Shown one piece after another: positions 1 through 7,965 of a stretch of DNA of 64,000 nucleotides. The notes under the pieces were generated by a model, which did not search any database, had not been told where the DNA came from, and worked only from the letters and a program-made list of their open reading frames with translations. The stretch spans positions 1 through 64,000 of the forward strand of contig NZ_JADJJX010000002.1 of assembly GCF_016706325.1 (NCBI RefSeq). The letters run 5' to 3'. Made by a program: the position numbers and the translations under genes. Positions within the stretch are counted from its first letter, which is position 1. Each line of letters starts with the position of its first letter. Origin of the DNA: Methanothrix sp. (lineage in GTDB: Archaea; Halobacteriota; Methanosarcinia; Methanotrichales; Methanotrichaceae).

Positions 1-597
1 TATGAATTCATCTCCGCCACCCTGGGATTCAGCCCGAACTCAATTGACGGGAAGAAGGATCCCGAGATCCAGATGCTCTTGGATCAGATCGAAGAGAATG
101 CCAGTCAGGCGGTGGGGATTGGCGAAGCGGGCCTTGATTACTATCACACCAAGGATGCTCCCACCAGGGAACGGCAGGCAGAGATCTTCAAGAGGGTGAT
201 AGCAATAGCTGAGTCTTTTGGCCTGCCCTTGGTCATCCATTCCCGGGATGCGGAACAGCCTGCCCTGGATATGGTCAAGCATCTGGAGAAAGTAGTCTTC
301 CACTGCTATAGCGGCACCCTCCCCACTATGAGAGAGGCGCAGGATAGAGGATTTTATATCTCTTTGGCCACCAATGTATGCCGATCCGGGCACCATCAGA
401 TCCTGGCTAAAAACGTCTCCCTCGACCACCTGCTGGTGGAGACGGACAGCCCATTCCTCTCCCCTCGCAAGGGCAGAAATGAGCCGGCAAATGTGCTGGA
501 TGCCGTCCGGCTGATCGCCAGGATAAAAGGGCTGGAGCCGCAGGATGTGGCGGCACAAACGGCTGCGAATACCAAACGAATTTATAACATCCATTGA
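1..597 (+). CDS. TatD-family metal-dependent hydrolase, 5'-truncated by window edge
   Basis: TatD-type hydrolases are TIM-barrel, metal-dependent nucleases or deoxyribonucleases of the amidohydrolase superfamily. The frame is open from the first base, so the N-terminus with the first metal-binding His-x-His lies outside the window. Visible family signatures are IGEAGLDYY (metal-ligand Glu), LPLVIHSRDA, VFHCYSG and the C-terminal LLVETDSPFL with the catalytic Asp. The visible part is 198 codons against a usual length of about 250-260 residues, so some 50-60 residues are missing. The gene ends 58 bp before a tandem repeat tract. The family call is firm; the physiological substrate cannot be told from sequence. 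Confidence 0.9.
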   Translation, partial: YEFISATLGFSPNSIDGKKDPEIQMLLDQIEENASQAVGIGEAGLDYYHTKDAPTRERQAEIFKRVIAIAESFGLPLVIHSRDAEQPALDMVKHLEKVVFHCYSGTLPTMREAQDRGFYISLATNVCRSGHHQILAKNVSLDHLLVETDSPFLSPRKGRNEPANVLDAVRLIARIKGLEPQDVAAQTAANTKRIYNIH

Positions 598-654
598 AAT
601 GACCTAAATTGATGAGACGTCTTGGATTATGAGCCTCCGAGATCGAGACCTCAA

Positions 655-775
655 GGCCGAGACCTCCTGAGGCCAAGACCTCCTGAGGCAAAGACCCCTG
701 AGGCAAAGACCCCTGAGGCAAAGACCCCTGAGGCAAAAACCCCTGAGGCAAAGACCCCTGAGGCCAAGACGTCCT
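655..775 (+). repeat. 15-16 bp minisatellite, about eight units
   Basis: Eight near-identical units of the type ggcaaagacccctga run head to tail; the first two are 16 bp long. The tract lies between the TatD gene and the NYN gene. Read in one frame the 15-bp units give a repeated PEAKT peptide, but that frame has no other support as a gene. Confidence 0.9.
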
Positions 776-827
776 GCGCAGGGATGAAGATAGGAAATCA
801 GGCCATGACATCGAGAAAAGGGTCAAC

Positions 828-1322
828 ATGGATCGGATGACAATGCCTTTCGAGCATATAATGAAGTATCTGGGCTCTAGAAAGGAAAAGGGAAGAAAGC
901 GGATCGGCCTTCTGGTAGATGGACCCAATATGCTCAGAAAGGAGTTCCAGATGGACCTGGAGGAGATCAGGGACATTCTGAAGGATTACGGCGATATCAA
1001 GATGGGCAAGGTATTCTTGAATCAGTATGCATCTGAGAAGCTGGTGGAAGCAGTGGAGAATCAGGGATTTGAGCCGGTGATCTGCACCAGCGATGTGGAT
1101 GTCAGGATGGCGGTGGAGGGGGTGGATATGATCTACAATCCAGTCATCGACACCCTGGCCCTGGTCACCCGCGATGCCGACCTCAAGCCGGTACTAATGA
1201 AGGCCATGGAGCATGGCAAAGAGACCATCATCTTCGGCGCAGAGCCCGGTTTTTCTGTAGCCCTGAGAAATTCGGCCGATTATGTTATAGTGCTGCGCGA
1301 TGGCCAGTATGTTACAGAATGA
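828..1322 (+). CDS. NYN-domain (PIN-like) putative ribonuclease
   Basis: This 164-residue protein has the NYN/LabA-like fold of the PIN superfamily (archaeal TIGR00288-type proteins). The first acidic strand is IGLLVDGPNM at about residues 27-36, followed by VDVRMAVEGVDM and the third acidic strand DTLALVTRDAD, which together form the usual metal-binding pocket. Such proteins are presumed RNA-cleaving; no substrate is known for this archaeal subfamily. The ATG at 828 has AAGGGT a few bases upstream; in-frame ATGs at 837 and 846 are alternatives. It is followed 24 bp later by a rhomboid gene on the same strand and the pair may be co-transcribed. Confidence 0.85.
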   Translation: MDRMTMPFEHIMKYLGSRKEKGRKRIGLLVDGPNMLRKEFQMDLEEIRDILKDYGDIKMGKVFLNQYASEKLVEAVENQGFEPVICTSDVDVRMAVEGVDMIYNPVIDTLALVTRDADLKPVLMKAMEHGKETIIFGAEPGFSVALRNSADYVIVLRDGQYVTE

Positions 1323-1346
1323 AGCATTGATCCTATGAGGTAGAAA

Positions 1347-2102
1347 GTGCAATTGCAGTTTGATTTATGTCCCTCCGCAAGTTCCGCCCAGAAAGGGCCT
1401 GTCAGGGAGAGATGGGGCTGGCTGGGGCCGCTTCTGGCACGGGCGGGGAGAAGAGTGGATTATAGAAGGAGGGATGAGTGGGGTGATCCAATAACTCCCA
1501 GCACCGGCTTGCTGGATCGCATTGGGGCACTGATGCCCGTATCCTACTCGGGCGTGATATTGCTGATCTGCATACTGGTGTTCTTCCTGGGATATTATAT
1601 CCCAATAGTGGAAGAATTTGTGCAGAACTACCTGATACTGGCCCGCAATCACGCTCTTGAAATGCCCTGGACGATTCTGACTTACATGTTCGTCCACGGC
1701 GGCTTCAATCACCTATTCTTCAATATGCTCTTTTTATTCTTCTTCGGCATGGAGCTGGAAAGGAGGGTGGGGCCGGGGGAGTTTCTGCAGATCTACATCC
1801 TCTCCGGGATTTTTGCCGCCCTAGCCCAGATGGCAGTCAGCAGCGTGCCGATGGTAGGGGCGAGCGGGGCGCTCTATGGCGTCCTGGGATGTCTGGCCAT
1901 AATCGCCCCCGAGATCCGGCTGCTCCTCTTCTTTATGATACCGATGAGCATCCGCTGGGCAGTGGTGCTCTTTGCCCTGATCGACCTTCTCTTCATGGGC
2001 TCGGCAGACAACATCGCCCATATGGCCCATATCGCCGGGCTGGTGGTGGGGCTGGCCTTTGGGCAGATGATGAAGGGCCAGGCTCAGTATTATTATCGGT
2101 GA
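1347..2102 (+). CDS. Rhomboid-family intramembrane serine protease
   Basis: Rhomboids cut transmembrane segments of other proteins inside the lipid bilayer. This 251-residue protein has a soluble N-terminal stretch of about 50 residues, then at least six hydrophobic segments. The family signatures are visible: VHGGFNHLFFNM in the second core helix, the nucleophile motif GASGALYG (Ser near residue 173) and AHMAHIAGL (catalytic His near residue 228). The start is GTG with GAGG six bases upstream. A GC-rich hairpin without a T-run lies downstream. Both members of the catalytic dyad are present, so an active enzyme is expected; the substrate is unknown. Confidence 0.92.
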   Translation: MQLQFDLCPSASSAQKGPVRERWGWLGPLLARAGRRVDYRRRDEWGDPITPSTGLLDRIGALMPVSYSGVILLICILVFFLGYYIPIVEEFVQNYLILARNHALEMPWTILTYMFVHGGFNHLFFNMLFLFFFGMELERRVGPGEFLQIYILSGIFAALAQMAVSSVPMVGASGALYGVLGCLAIIAPEIRLLLFFMIPMSIRWAVVLFALIDLLFMGSADNIAHMAHIAGLVVGLAFGQMMKGQAQYYYR

Positions 2103-2133
2103 TCATGAGCAGGCTGTCATTTCGAGCTGCTTA

Positions 2134-2158
2134 GGCCTGCCGCTCCGGCGGGGAGGCC
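2134..2158. other. GC-rich inverted repeat
   Basis: Outer arms ggcct/aggcc and inner arms gccg/cggc form a strong hairpin with a three-base loop and a one-sided bulge, 31 bp after the rhomboid stop. There is no T-run after it, so it may be a processing or stability element rather than a terminator. Confidence 0.4.
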
Positions 2159-2237
2159 ATGAAGGACTCTTGTGAATATATGCTCCACAGGATTCATTCT
2201 CTCGTCCTCTTGCCCCCTCCCCAATCGAAGAGAAGAA

Positions 2238-2250
2238 TCCTATTTATCCT
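2238..2250 (+). promoter_or_regulatory. Candidate TATA box of the CoA-binding protein gene
   Basis: The stretch cctatttatcc is centred about 28 bp upstream of the ATG at 2272. At this distance transcription would begin at or next to the start codon, which suggests a leaderless mRNA. No Shine-Dalgarno sequence is seen before the ATG. Confidence 0.45.
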
Positions 2251-2271
2251 ATCCCGGCTATACTATATCTC

Positions 2272-2688
2272 ATGCCCATCCTCAGAGATGACAGGGATCT
2301 GAAAGAGGCCCTGCAAAGCTGCCGCACCATCTGCGTGGTCGGCATATCCCCTAACCCCTACCGGCCCAGCTACTTCGTATCCGAGGCCCTGCAAAAGCAC
2401 GGCTTCAAGCTTTACCTGGTCAATCCCAACTGCGCCGGCCAGACCATTCTGGGAGAGAAGGTCTTGGCCTCCATCCATGATATCCCGGAGGATATCGATA
2501 TCGTTGACGTCTTCCGCCGACCATCCGTCGTCCCCGCCCTGGCAGAGGAGGCGAAGAAGAAAGGCTTTCGAGTATTCTGGATGCAGCCGGGAACAGAGAG
2601 CCCAGAGGCCATAAAAAGGCTGGACCGGGAGGGATACAGAGTGGTGGCGGGAAGGTGCACCAAGATAGAGTCCAACCGGCTCTTGTAA
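2272..2688 (+). CDS. CoA-binding domain protein (YccU type)
   Basis: The 138-residue protein is a single Rossmann-like CoA-binding domain related to the N-terminal domain of succinyl-CoA synthetase alpha subunit. The nucleotide-binding start ICVVGISPNPYRPSY (residues 23-37), the YLVNPNC strand, the VDVFRRP motif and the C-terminal RCTKIE are all typical of the YccU/YneT group. These proteins bind CoA but have no established enzymatic role; no catalytic His segment of the synthetase is present. It stands alone, with its own candidate promoter. Confidence 0.9.
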   Translation: MPILRDDRDLKEALQSCRTICVVGISPNPYRPSYFVSEALQKHGFKLYLVNPNCAGQTILGEKVLASIHDIPEDIDIVDVFRRPSVVPALAEEAKKKGFRVFWMQPGTESPEAIKRLDREGYRVVAGRCTKIESNRLL

Positions 2689-2782
2689 GGCTGGACTCTC
2701 AAGAGATATTTACATTTATGGATCTGAAGATCCCACATCTTCTCAGCAAAAGCTAAATAACTGGCCGGGACTATTGGAATCG

Positions 2783-3652
2783 ATGTTCTCCGCCTGTGAT
2801 GAGTATCACTTCATCAACAAAGAGCTTGCTGTGCTGGCGAGGAATCTGCCCGATTCCCCTCTAGGGGAGATACTGAGCTATATTCTCTCTGCTCCGGGAA
2901 AGAGGGTCAGGCCGCTCATCCTGATCCTATCGGCAGAGGCTCTGGACATCCCTCCAGCTCATTCTATGAGCGCAGCGATGGCCATTGAGCTGGTCCACGC
3001 TGCATCCCTGGCCCATGATGATATCCTGGATCACGGCGTAGAGAGAAGGGGCTCGCCCAGTGCTCTGGAGCGCTTCGGCCCGGAGGCCTCTCTCCTGGCG
3101 GGCGACTGGCTCATCTCCAGGTCGATCGAACTGATATCCGGCTACAGCCAGGCGGTGATACAGGCGTTCTCCCGCGCTTGCATGGATATGGCAGAGGGAG
3201 AGCTTATGGACCTATCCTGCACAGGCTCGCCTGAGGAGTACTATCAGTGCATCTCCAAAAAGACGGCCTCCCTCTTCGCCACCTCGGCCAAGATAGGGGG
3301 GCTGATCGGCGAGGGGAGGAGGGAGGATGTGGCCCGGCTGGAGAGCTACGGGCAGCATCTGGGCTTAGGCTATCAGATTCTCGACGATCTGGAGGAATAT
3401 CTGGGGCTTGACCAGGGAAAGATCTCCCAGAAGACATCAATCACCCTCCCCAAGATCTATGCCAGCCGAAAGCCCCGCACCACTGCGATACAGATGTGCA
3501 TAAGGGCCATAGCAGATCACTGCGATCAGGCCAAGGCTGCCCTTGAGGGTTTGCAGGCGGATGACGGGATTGTGCTCCAGCTGCAGGAGATAGTGGATGA
3601 GATGACCGGCCGGGGACTGGAAAGATGCAGATCGCAAAAAAGCCTCTGCTGA
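2783..3652 (+). CDS. Polyprenyl synthetase family protein
   Basis: This is a trans-isoprenyl diphosphate synthase homologue of about 289 residues, which condenses isopentenyl diphosphate onto allylic diphosphates. It shows KRVRPLI, the first Asp-rich motif DDILD (in LAHDDILDHG), GDWLISRS, and a second Asp-rich region GYQILDDLEEYLG. In the second region the usual DDxxD reads DDLEE, a mild departure. The ATG at 2783 was chosen; a TTG at 2774 is in frame and has GGGA upstream. Its last 28 bp overlap the next gene, a radical SAM protein, so the two are probably translated together. The product (chain length, lipid or quinone-like tail) cannot be deduced. Confidence 0.85.
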   Translation: MFSACDEYHFINKELAVLARNLPDSPLGEILSYILSAPGKRVRPLILILSAEALDIPPAHSMSAAMAIELVHAASLAHDDILDHGVERRGSPSALERFGPEASLLAGDWLISRSIELISGYSQAVIQAFSRACMDMAEGELMDLSCTGSPEEYYQCISKKTASLFATSAKIGGLIGEGRREDVARLESYGQHLGLGYQILDDLEEYLGLDQGKISQKTSITLPKIYASRKPRTTAIQMCIRAIADHCDQAKAALEGLQADDGIVLQLQEIVDEMTGRGLERCRSQKSLC

Positions 3653-4788
3653 GGATCGAGGCCTCGGCGGAGGGAGAAGGGATCAGGCTTTCAGCCCGCG
3701 GCCCGGCTGCCCTCCTGGCCGGCCCCATAATCGAGCAGATCAACAGGGTCTTTGCCACAGAGAAGCCCATAAGCTCCGGTCCGGACAGATTCATCTTCTC
3801 CACCTGGATTCCCCCTGCCCCGAGCGCTGCCTTCGACCGGATGCTCTCTGCCCAGGTGGGGGCGATGATCCGCCGCCCGGTGCCCGATCAGTTCTCCATA
3901 GCAGTGATGAAGGCCTGCCCCAATGACTGCCTGCACTGCTCTGCCCCCTCCCGTCTGGGAGAGGTTCTGAGGAGCGATGTGATCAAGAGGGCCATCTCCC
4001 AGGCCCTGGAGATGGGCTCGTATCTGATCACCTTCGATGGCGGAGAGCCTATGCTCCGCCGGGATCTGCCCGATCTGGTCTCTTCTGTCGACCACAGGGC
4101 AGTGGCAGCAAGCTTCACCAGCGGCTATCATCTGACGGCAGATATGGCCAGGCAGCTGAAGGATGCGGGCCTATATGCTGTGCGAATAAGCATCGACAGC
4201 CCAATCGAGGAGAAGCACGACCATTTCCGGGGGAGAAGAGGAGCCTTTCAAGATGCCCTCTCAGGGATTCGGAATGCCCTTGAGGCCGGCCTTCTGGTGG
4301 ACCTGTTCATGGTGACCTCGCCACATAATATCGACAGCCTTGAGGAGGCGTTCGGCCTGGCAGAGGATCTGGGAGTGCACGAGCTATCCCTCTATGAGAT
4401 AGTGGCTATAGGCCGGTGGGCTTCACATCAGGATGAGGTGCTCACAGCAGGGGATGTGGCCCGGCTGGAGAGCTTCCACAAGCAGAAGAATCGGATGGAA
4501 GGACCACGGGTCTCAGCACTGCCCTACCTGTTGAGCGCAGAGATGTTCGGCTGTTTTGCCGGGCGGCGGTGGATTCATGTGGACGGCGATGGGGCGGCAC
4601 TGCCTTGTGCCTATATGCCTTTGGACTTTGGGAATATCAAAGAGAAGGGGCTGGAGGAGATCTGGAGGGAGATGAGCCGTTATCCCTGGTTTAAGGGGAG
4701 ATGCTCCTGCCAGATGAGGGAGGCAGGATTCAGGGAGGCGCATGCCGAGGCACTGGGAAAGCAGCGGGGAATTCACAAGGATATCTGA
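3625..4788 (+). CDS. Radical SAM protein with SPASM-like C-terminal cysteines
   Basis: This 387-residue protein carries the radical SAM cluster CPNDCLHC (Cys98, Cys102, Cys105) after an unusual N-terminal domain of about 90 residues, the FDGGEPMLR motif that binds the methionine part of SAM, and a C-terminal Cys group (CFAG, LPCAYM, CSCQM) resembling SPASM auxiliary cluster ligands. SPASM proteins modify peptides or small cofactors. Its ATG lies inside the upstream prenyl synthase gene. The pairing suggests a role in making a prenylated metabolite or cofactor, but that is inference. It ends in an AT-rich convergent spacer. Confidence 0.82.
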   Translation: MQIAKKPLLRIEASAEGEGIRLSARGPAALLAGPIIEQINRVFATEKPISSGPDRFIFSTWIPPAPSAAFDRMLSAQVGAMIRRPVPDQFSIAVMKACPNDCLHCSAPSRLGEVLRSDVIKRAISQALEMGSYLITFDGGEPMLRRDLPDLVSSVDHRAVAASFTSGYHLTADMARQLKDAGLYAVRISIDSPIEEKHDHFRGRRGAFQDALSGIRNALEAGLLVDLFMVTSPHNIDSLEEAFGLAEDLGVHELSLYEIVAIGRWASHQDEVLTAGDVARLESFHKQKNRMEGPRVSALPYLLSAEMFGCFAGRRWIHVDGDGAALPCAYMPLDFGNIKEKGLEEIWREMSRYPWFKGRCSCQMREAGFREAHAEALGKQRGIHKDI

Positions 4789-4890
4789 TGATTTTTAATA
4801 TAATAAGCATTATAATTATATTTATATATTCGTGAGAGGGAAAAGGGATCGGGAGATAAAAAAGCAGAGCGGGAATGATCCTCCCGGTCA
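4789..4890. terminator. AT-rich convergent spacer, probable terminators
   Basis: The radical SAM gene (+) and the acyl-CoA synthetase gene (-) converge here. The first 45 bases are almost pure A/T with a run of five T, fitting archaeal termination at T-rich stretches. No other feature is visible. Confidence 0.5.
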
Positions 4891-6600
4891 CTATGCCGTC
4901 TTCATCTCCGCCGCCTCCTCCAGCCCCAGCTCCTTGATCGAGTCCTCTCTCATCTTATACTTCTGAATCTTTCCACTGACTGTCATGGGAAAGTCGTCTA
5001 CGAACTTGATGTATCTGGGGATCTTAAAGTGAGAGATTCTTCCCCTGCAGAAGGCCTTGATCTCATCCGGGGATATCGATGCAGCATTCTTGAGCTTGAC
5101 CCAGGCCATCAGCTCCTCGCCGTACTTCTTGTCGGGAACGCCGATCACCTGCACATCGCTGATGGCGGGGTGGGTATAGAGGAACTCCTCGATCTCCCGC
5201 GGATAGATGTTCTCACCCCCTCTGATCACCATATCCTTTAGCCGGCCGGTTATCTTGCAGTAATCGTTCTCATCCAAGGTCCCCAGGTCGCCGGTATGCA
5301 GCCAGCCCTCCTCATCTATGCACTGCTCAGTTGCTACTGGATTGTTGTAGTATCCTCGCATGATCATATAGCCCCGGGCACAGATCTCTCCTGTCTCCCC
5401 CCGGGGGACGATCTTTCCCGTCTTTGGGTCCACGATCTTAATCTCCGTGTGGGGCATGGGCCTTCCCACAGTCGAGACCCTCAGGTCCAGGGAGTCGTCA
5501 GTGGAGGACATGGTGATGCCAGGAGAGGCCTCAGTCTGGCCGTAGGTTATCACCACATCATGCATGTTCATCAGAGTGTTCACCTTCTTCATGAACTCAA
5601 TGGGGCAGGGCGATCCAGCCATGATCCCAGTGCGCAGGGTGGATAGATCGAATCTCTCAAAATCGGGGTGCTCAAGCTCGGCCACGAACATTGTAGGAAC
5701 TCCATGCACTGCAGTGCAGCGTTCCTTCTCTATAGCAGAGAGAGTGGCTTTGGGGTCGAAGTGCTCCGCCGGCAGGACCATGGTCGCTCCATGGGTTACA
5801 CTGGCCATATTGGAGAGGACCATGCCAAAACAGTGATAGAATGGCACTGGTATGCACAGACGGTCTCTTTCTGTGAACTCCATGCACTCGCCGATGAAGT
5901 AGCCGTTGTTGAGAATGTTATGGTGGGTCAGCACCACCCCTTTGGGAAATCCGGTGGTCCCCGAGGTATACTGGATGTTGATGGGGTCGTCAAAGTCCAG
6001 GCTCGCAGCCCTCTCCTCCAGCACCTCATCTGGAATCTCGTCGCCCATTTCGAGCACATCCTCCCAACTGTACATGCCCGGCTGCTTCTCTCCCCTGATC
6101 AGGACTGCTGTTCTCAGGAAGGGCAGCTTCTCGGAGTGGATCTCTCCTGGTTTGCTGGCTGCGGCCTCGGGGCAGACCTCATAGAACATCTTGACATAAT
6201 CAGAGCTTTTGAACCTGTCCATGAGCAGGAGGACCTGGGCCTCGGATTGACGGAGGGCGTACTCCAGTTCATGAGTCCTGTAAGCGGGATTGATGTTCAC
6301 CATGATGATCCCCGCTTTGGCGGTGGCGAACTGGGTGATGATCCATTCTGCTATATTCGTTGCCCAGATTGCCAGGCGGTCGCCCTTCTTCATCCCCAGG
6401 GCAATGAATCCCTTTGCTGCCCGGTCCAACTCCTTTTGCAGCTCGCGATAGGTATATCTTTTTCCCTGGTGGATGGAGACAATTGCATCATTATCCGGAT
6501 ACTTCTCAGCAATCTCACTGAACATGTCGCCGATGGTCTTTCCAATAAGCGGTTTTTCTGAGCCGCGAAATGCATAGCTGTGGGAGATTCTGCCTGGCAT
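4891..6600 (-). CDS. AMP-forming fatty acyl-CoA synthetase
   Basis: This 569-residue ANL-superfamily enzyme would activate a carboxylic acid to its acyl-CoA via an acyl-adenylate. It has the AMP-binding loop YTSGTTGFPKGVV (about residues 212-224), the ITYGQTEASPG core motif, GWLHTGDLG (A8 region) and the C-terminal catalytic Lys motif TVSGKIQK. The length and the N-terminal MFSEIAEKYPDNDAIV fit the medium/long-chain FadD-like group rather than acetyl-CoA synthetase, which is longer. Acetate activation in aceticlastic methanogens uses separate Acs proteins, so this probably serves another acid such as a fatty or aromatic acid. It stands alone, divergent from the DJ-1/PfpI gene. Confidence 0.9.
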   Translation of the reverse strand: MPGRISHSYAFRGSEKPLIGKTIGDMFSEIAEKYPDNDAIVSIHQGKRYTYRELQKELDRAAKGFIALGMKKGDRLAIWATNIAEWIITQFATAKAGIIMVNINPAYRTHELEYALRQSEAQVLLLMDRFKSSDYVKMFYEVCPEAAASKPGEIHSEKLPFLRTAVLIRGEKQPGMYSWEDVLEMGDEIPDEVLEERAASLDFDDPINIQYTSGTTGFPKGVVLTHHNILNNGYFIGECMEFTERDRLCIPVPFYHCFGMVLSNMASVTHGATMVLPAEHFDPKATLSAIEKERCTAVHGVPTMFVAELEHPDFERFDLSTLRTGIMAGSPCPIEFMKKVNTLMNMHDVVITYGQTEASPGITMSSTDDSLDLRVSTVGRPMPHTEIKIVDPKTGKIVPRGETGEICARGYMIMRGYYNNPVATEQCIDEEGWLHTGDLGTLDENDYCKITGRLKDMVIRGGENIYPREIEEFLYTHPAISDVQVIGVPDKKYGEELMAWVKLKNAASISPDEIKAFCRGRISHFKIPRYIKFVDDFPMTVSGKIQKYKMREDSIKELGLEEAAEMKTA

Positions 6601-6722
6601 GGGGTTCCTCTCAATCCCTCAGGGAATATAATGGTATCTCAGGCAGAAGAGGATCATCCTATCATTTCATATGTAATTCAGTTTCGTTGATCTATTTATC
6701 CTCATCCATCGCTTTACTGAGC

Positions 6723-7814
6723 ATGAAGAGCCCATTCTCCCTGATATTGATCTTAATGATGCTGGCAGTGATATATCCGGCATCCGCCCAGTATGCGCCT
6801 CCGGCTGGCTACAATACTGGCTACAATACTGGCTACGATACAGGCTATGATACTGGCTACGATACAGGCTATGATACTGGCTACGATACAGGCTATGATA
6901 CTGGTTACAATACAGGCTATGATACCGGTTACGATACTGACTACTACACAGATCACAATGCCGACTACACCTGCTGGCAGTGTCCCGTCTGCGGATTTAC
7001 CATCGGCTTGACATCCGCCGAGGCAGATAGCATCGATCCTTATGACCTCTGCCCGATCTGCTATTCCGCATATGCGGGCAGCTTCATTCCTGTCGACTGC
7101 TCAGAGAACATGAACTCTCAAGAGAGAGAGGACGTTAGCATCTCCGGCGGCAAAGAGGATTCATTGGACCGGACCGCCCCGATCGCCCCCATTCCATACC
7201 GCTCGGATAAGAGATCGGGCAATGATACTGCACCTGTCCGGGATGAACTCTCACCGAGAGGAAAGATACTGATGGTGCTCCCGCCTGACCAGTATCAGGA
7301 AGAGGAGCTGAATGTGCCCCGCAACTACTTCCAGAGCGCTGGCTACCAGGTCCAGCTGGCCTCCAAAGGGGTGAAGACGGCCACGGGGATGGACGGAGAG
7401 AAGACGGAGGTGGATCTGGATCTGGATGAGGTGAATCTCTCTGAATACATCGCCGTGGTCTTCGTGGGCGGCGAGGGGATCTACTCGGATGAGCTGCATA
7501 AAGATCCAGGCTACCAGAATCTTGCTCGATCAGCCCTAAGAGAGAAGAAGATCGTGGCCGCCATCTGTCTGGGGCCCTGGATCCTGGCGGATGCCGGCCT
7601 CCTCCAGGGCAAGAGGGCTACTGCATCTGATACCGACCACATCAAATCCAAAGGAGCAATAGTAGCAGATGAAATGGTGGTCCAGGACGGGATGATCATA
7701 ACAGCCAGCGGACCCGATGCCTCCCAGGAGTTCGCCAGGACGGTGCTCGCCGCCCTGGAGGCCTCCTCCAGCACTGCCGACAGCCTAGATCTATCTCAGG
7801 AGCCAGATCAGTAG
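6723..7814 (+). CDS. Exported DJ-1/PfpI-family protein with GYDT repeats and a rubredoxin-like knuckle
   Basis: The 363-residue protein has three parts. A signal peptide (SPFSLILILMMLAVIYP, ending ASA) is followed by eleven tetrapeptide repeats of the type GYDT/GYNT. Next comes a metal-knuckle segment with C84, C87, C90 and C110, C113 (CPVCGF and CPICY), which looks like a rubredoxin or zinc ribbon. The C-terminal two thirds is a DJ-1/PfpI domain: KILMVLPP, VVFVGGEG and the nucleophile elbow VAAICLGPW with Cys282. DJ-1 family members act as chaperones, deglycases or proteases; the function here is open. The ATG at 6723 was chosen because it opens the signal peptide; the frame itself extends upstream. 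Confidence 0.85.
   Translation: MKSPFSLILILMMLAVIYPASAQYAPPAGYNTGYNTGYDTGYDTGYDTGYDTGYDTGYDTGYNTGYDTGYDTDYYTDHNADYTCWQCPVCGFTIGLTSAEADSIDPYDLCPICYSAYAGSFIPVDCSENMNSQEREDVSISGGKEDSLDRTAPIAPIPYRSDKRSGNDTAPVRDELSPRGKILMVLPPDQYQEEELNVPRNYFQSAGYQVQLASKGVKTATGMDGEKTEVDLDLDEVNLSEYIAVVFVGGEGIYSDELHKDPGYQNLARSALREKKIVAAICLGPWILADAGLLQGKRATASDTDHIKSKGAIVADEMVVQDGMIITASGPDASQEFARTVLAALEASSSTADSLDLSQEPDQ
6807..6938 (+). repeat. 12-bp in-frame minisatellite, eleven units
   Basis: Eleven 12-bp units such as ggctatgatact alternate in synonymous third positions and encode GYDT or GYNT. Copy-number changes would keep the reading frame of the exported protein. Confidence 0.95.
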
Positions 7815-7863
7815 AGGAGAAGTAGGAAAACAATAGAGCACAGGTCACCTGTAGGCTGCGCGA

Positions 7864-7913
7864 GGGGGGGGGGGCAATTAGCTTTGGTGAACGGGGGGGG
7901 GGGGGGGGGGGGG
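7864..7913 (+). repeat. Two poly-G tracts (11 and 21 G)
   Basis: G runs cover 7864-7874 (11 bases) and 7893-7913 (21 bases), separated by 18 mixed bases. They lie between the DJ-1/PfpI gene and the HD gene, ending about 18 bp upstream of the latter's candidate TATA box. Such tracts can form quadruplexes, vary in length, or be assembly artefacts. Confidence 0.9.
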
Positions 7914-7930
7914 ACTCCCAATAAGAGCTA

Positions 7931-7941
7931 AGATTTTTATG
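7931..7941 (+). promoter_or_regulatory. Candidate TATA box of the HD-domain gene
   Basis: The segment gatttttatgc lies about 28 bp before the ATG at 7966, immediately downstream of the 21-G tract. AAAAGGG at 7953-7959 could act as a ribosome binding site. Confidence 0.4.
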
Positions 7942-7965
7942 CTTTAGAATTAAAAAGGGCACCAA

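Noticed and set aside
622..840. 72-codon frame through the PEAKT repeats
   Set aside because: Low-complexity, overlaps the NYN start and has no clear start signal; kept only as a finding on the repeat.
5668..6561. Long open frame on the + strand opposite the acyl-CoA synthetase
   Set aside because: The minus-strand frame carries all ANL-superfamily motifs; the other is a shadow of GC-rich codon use.
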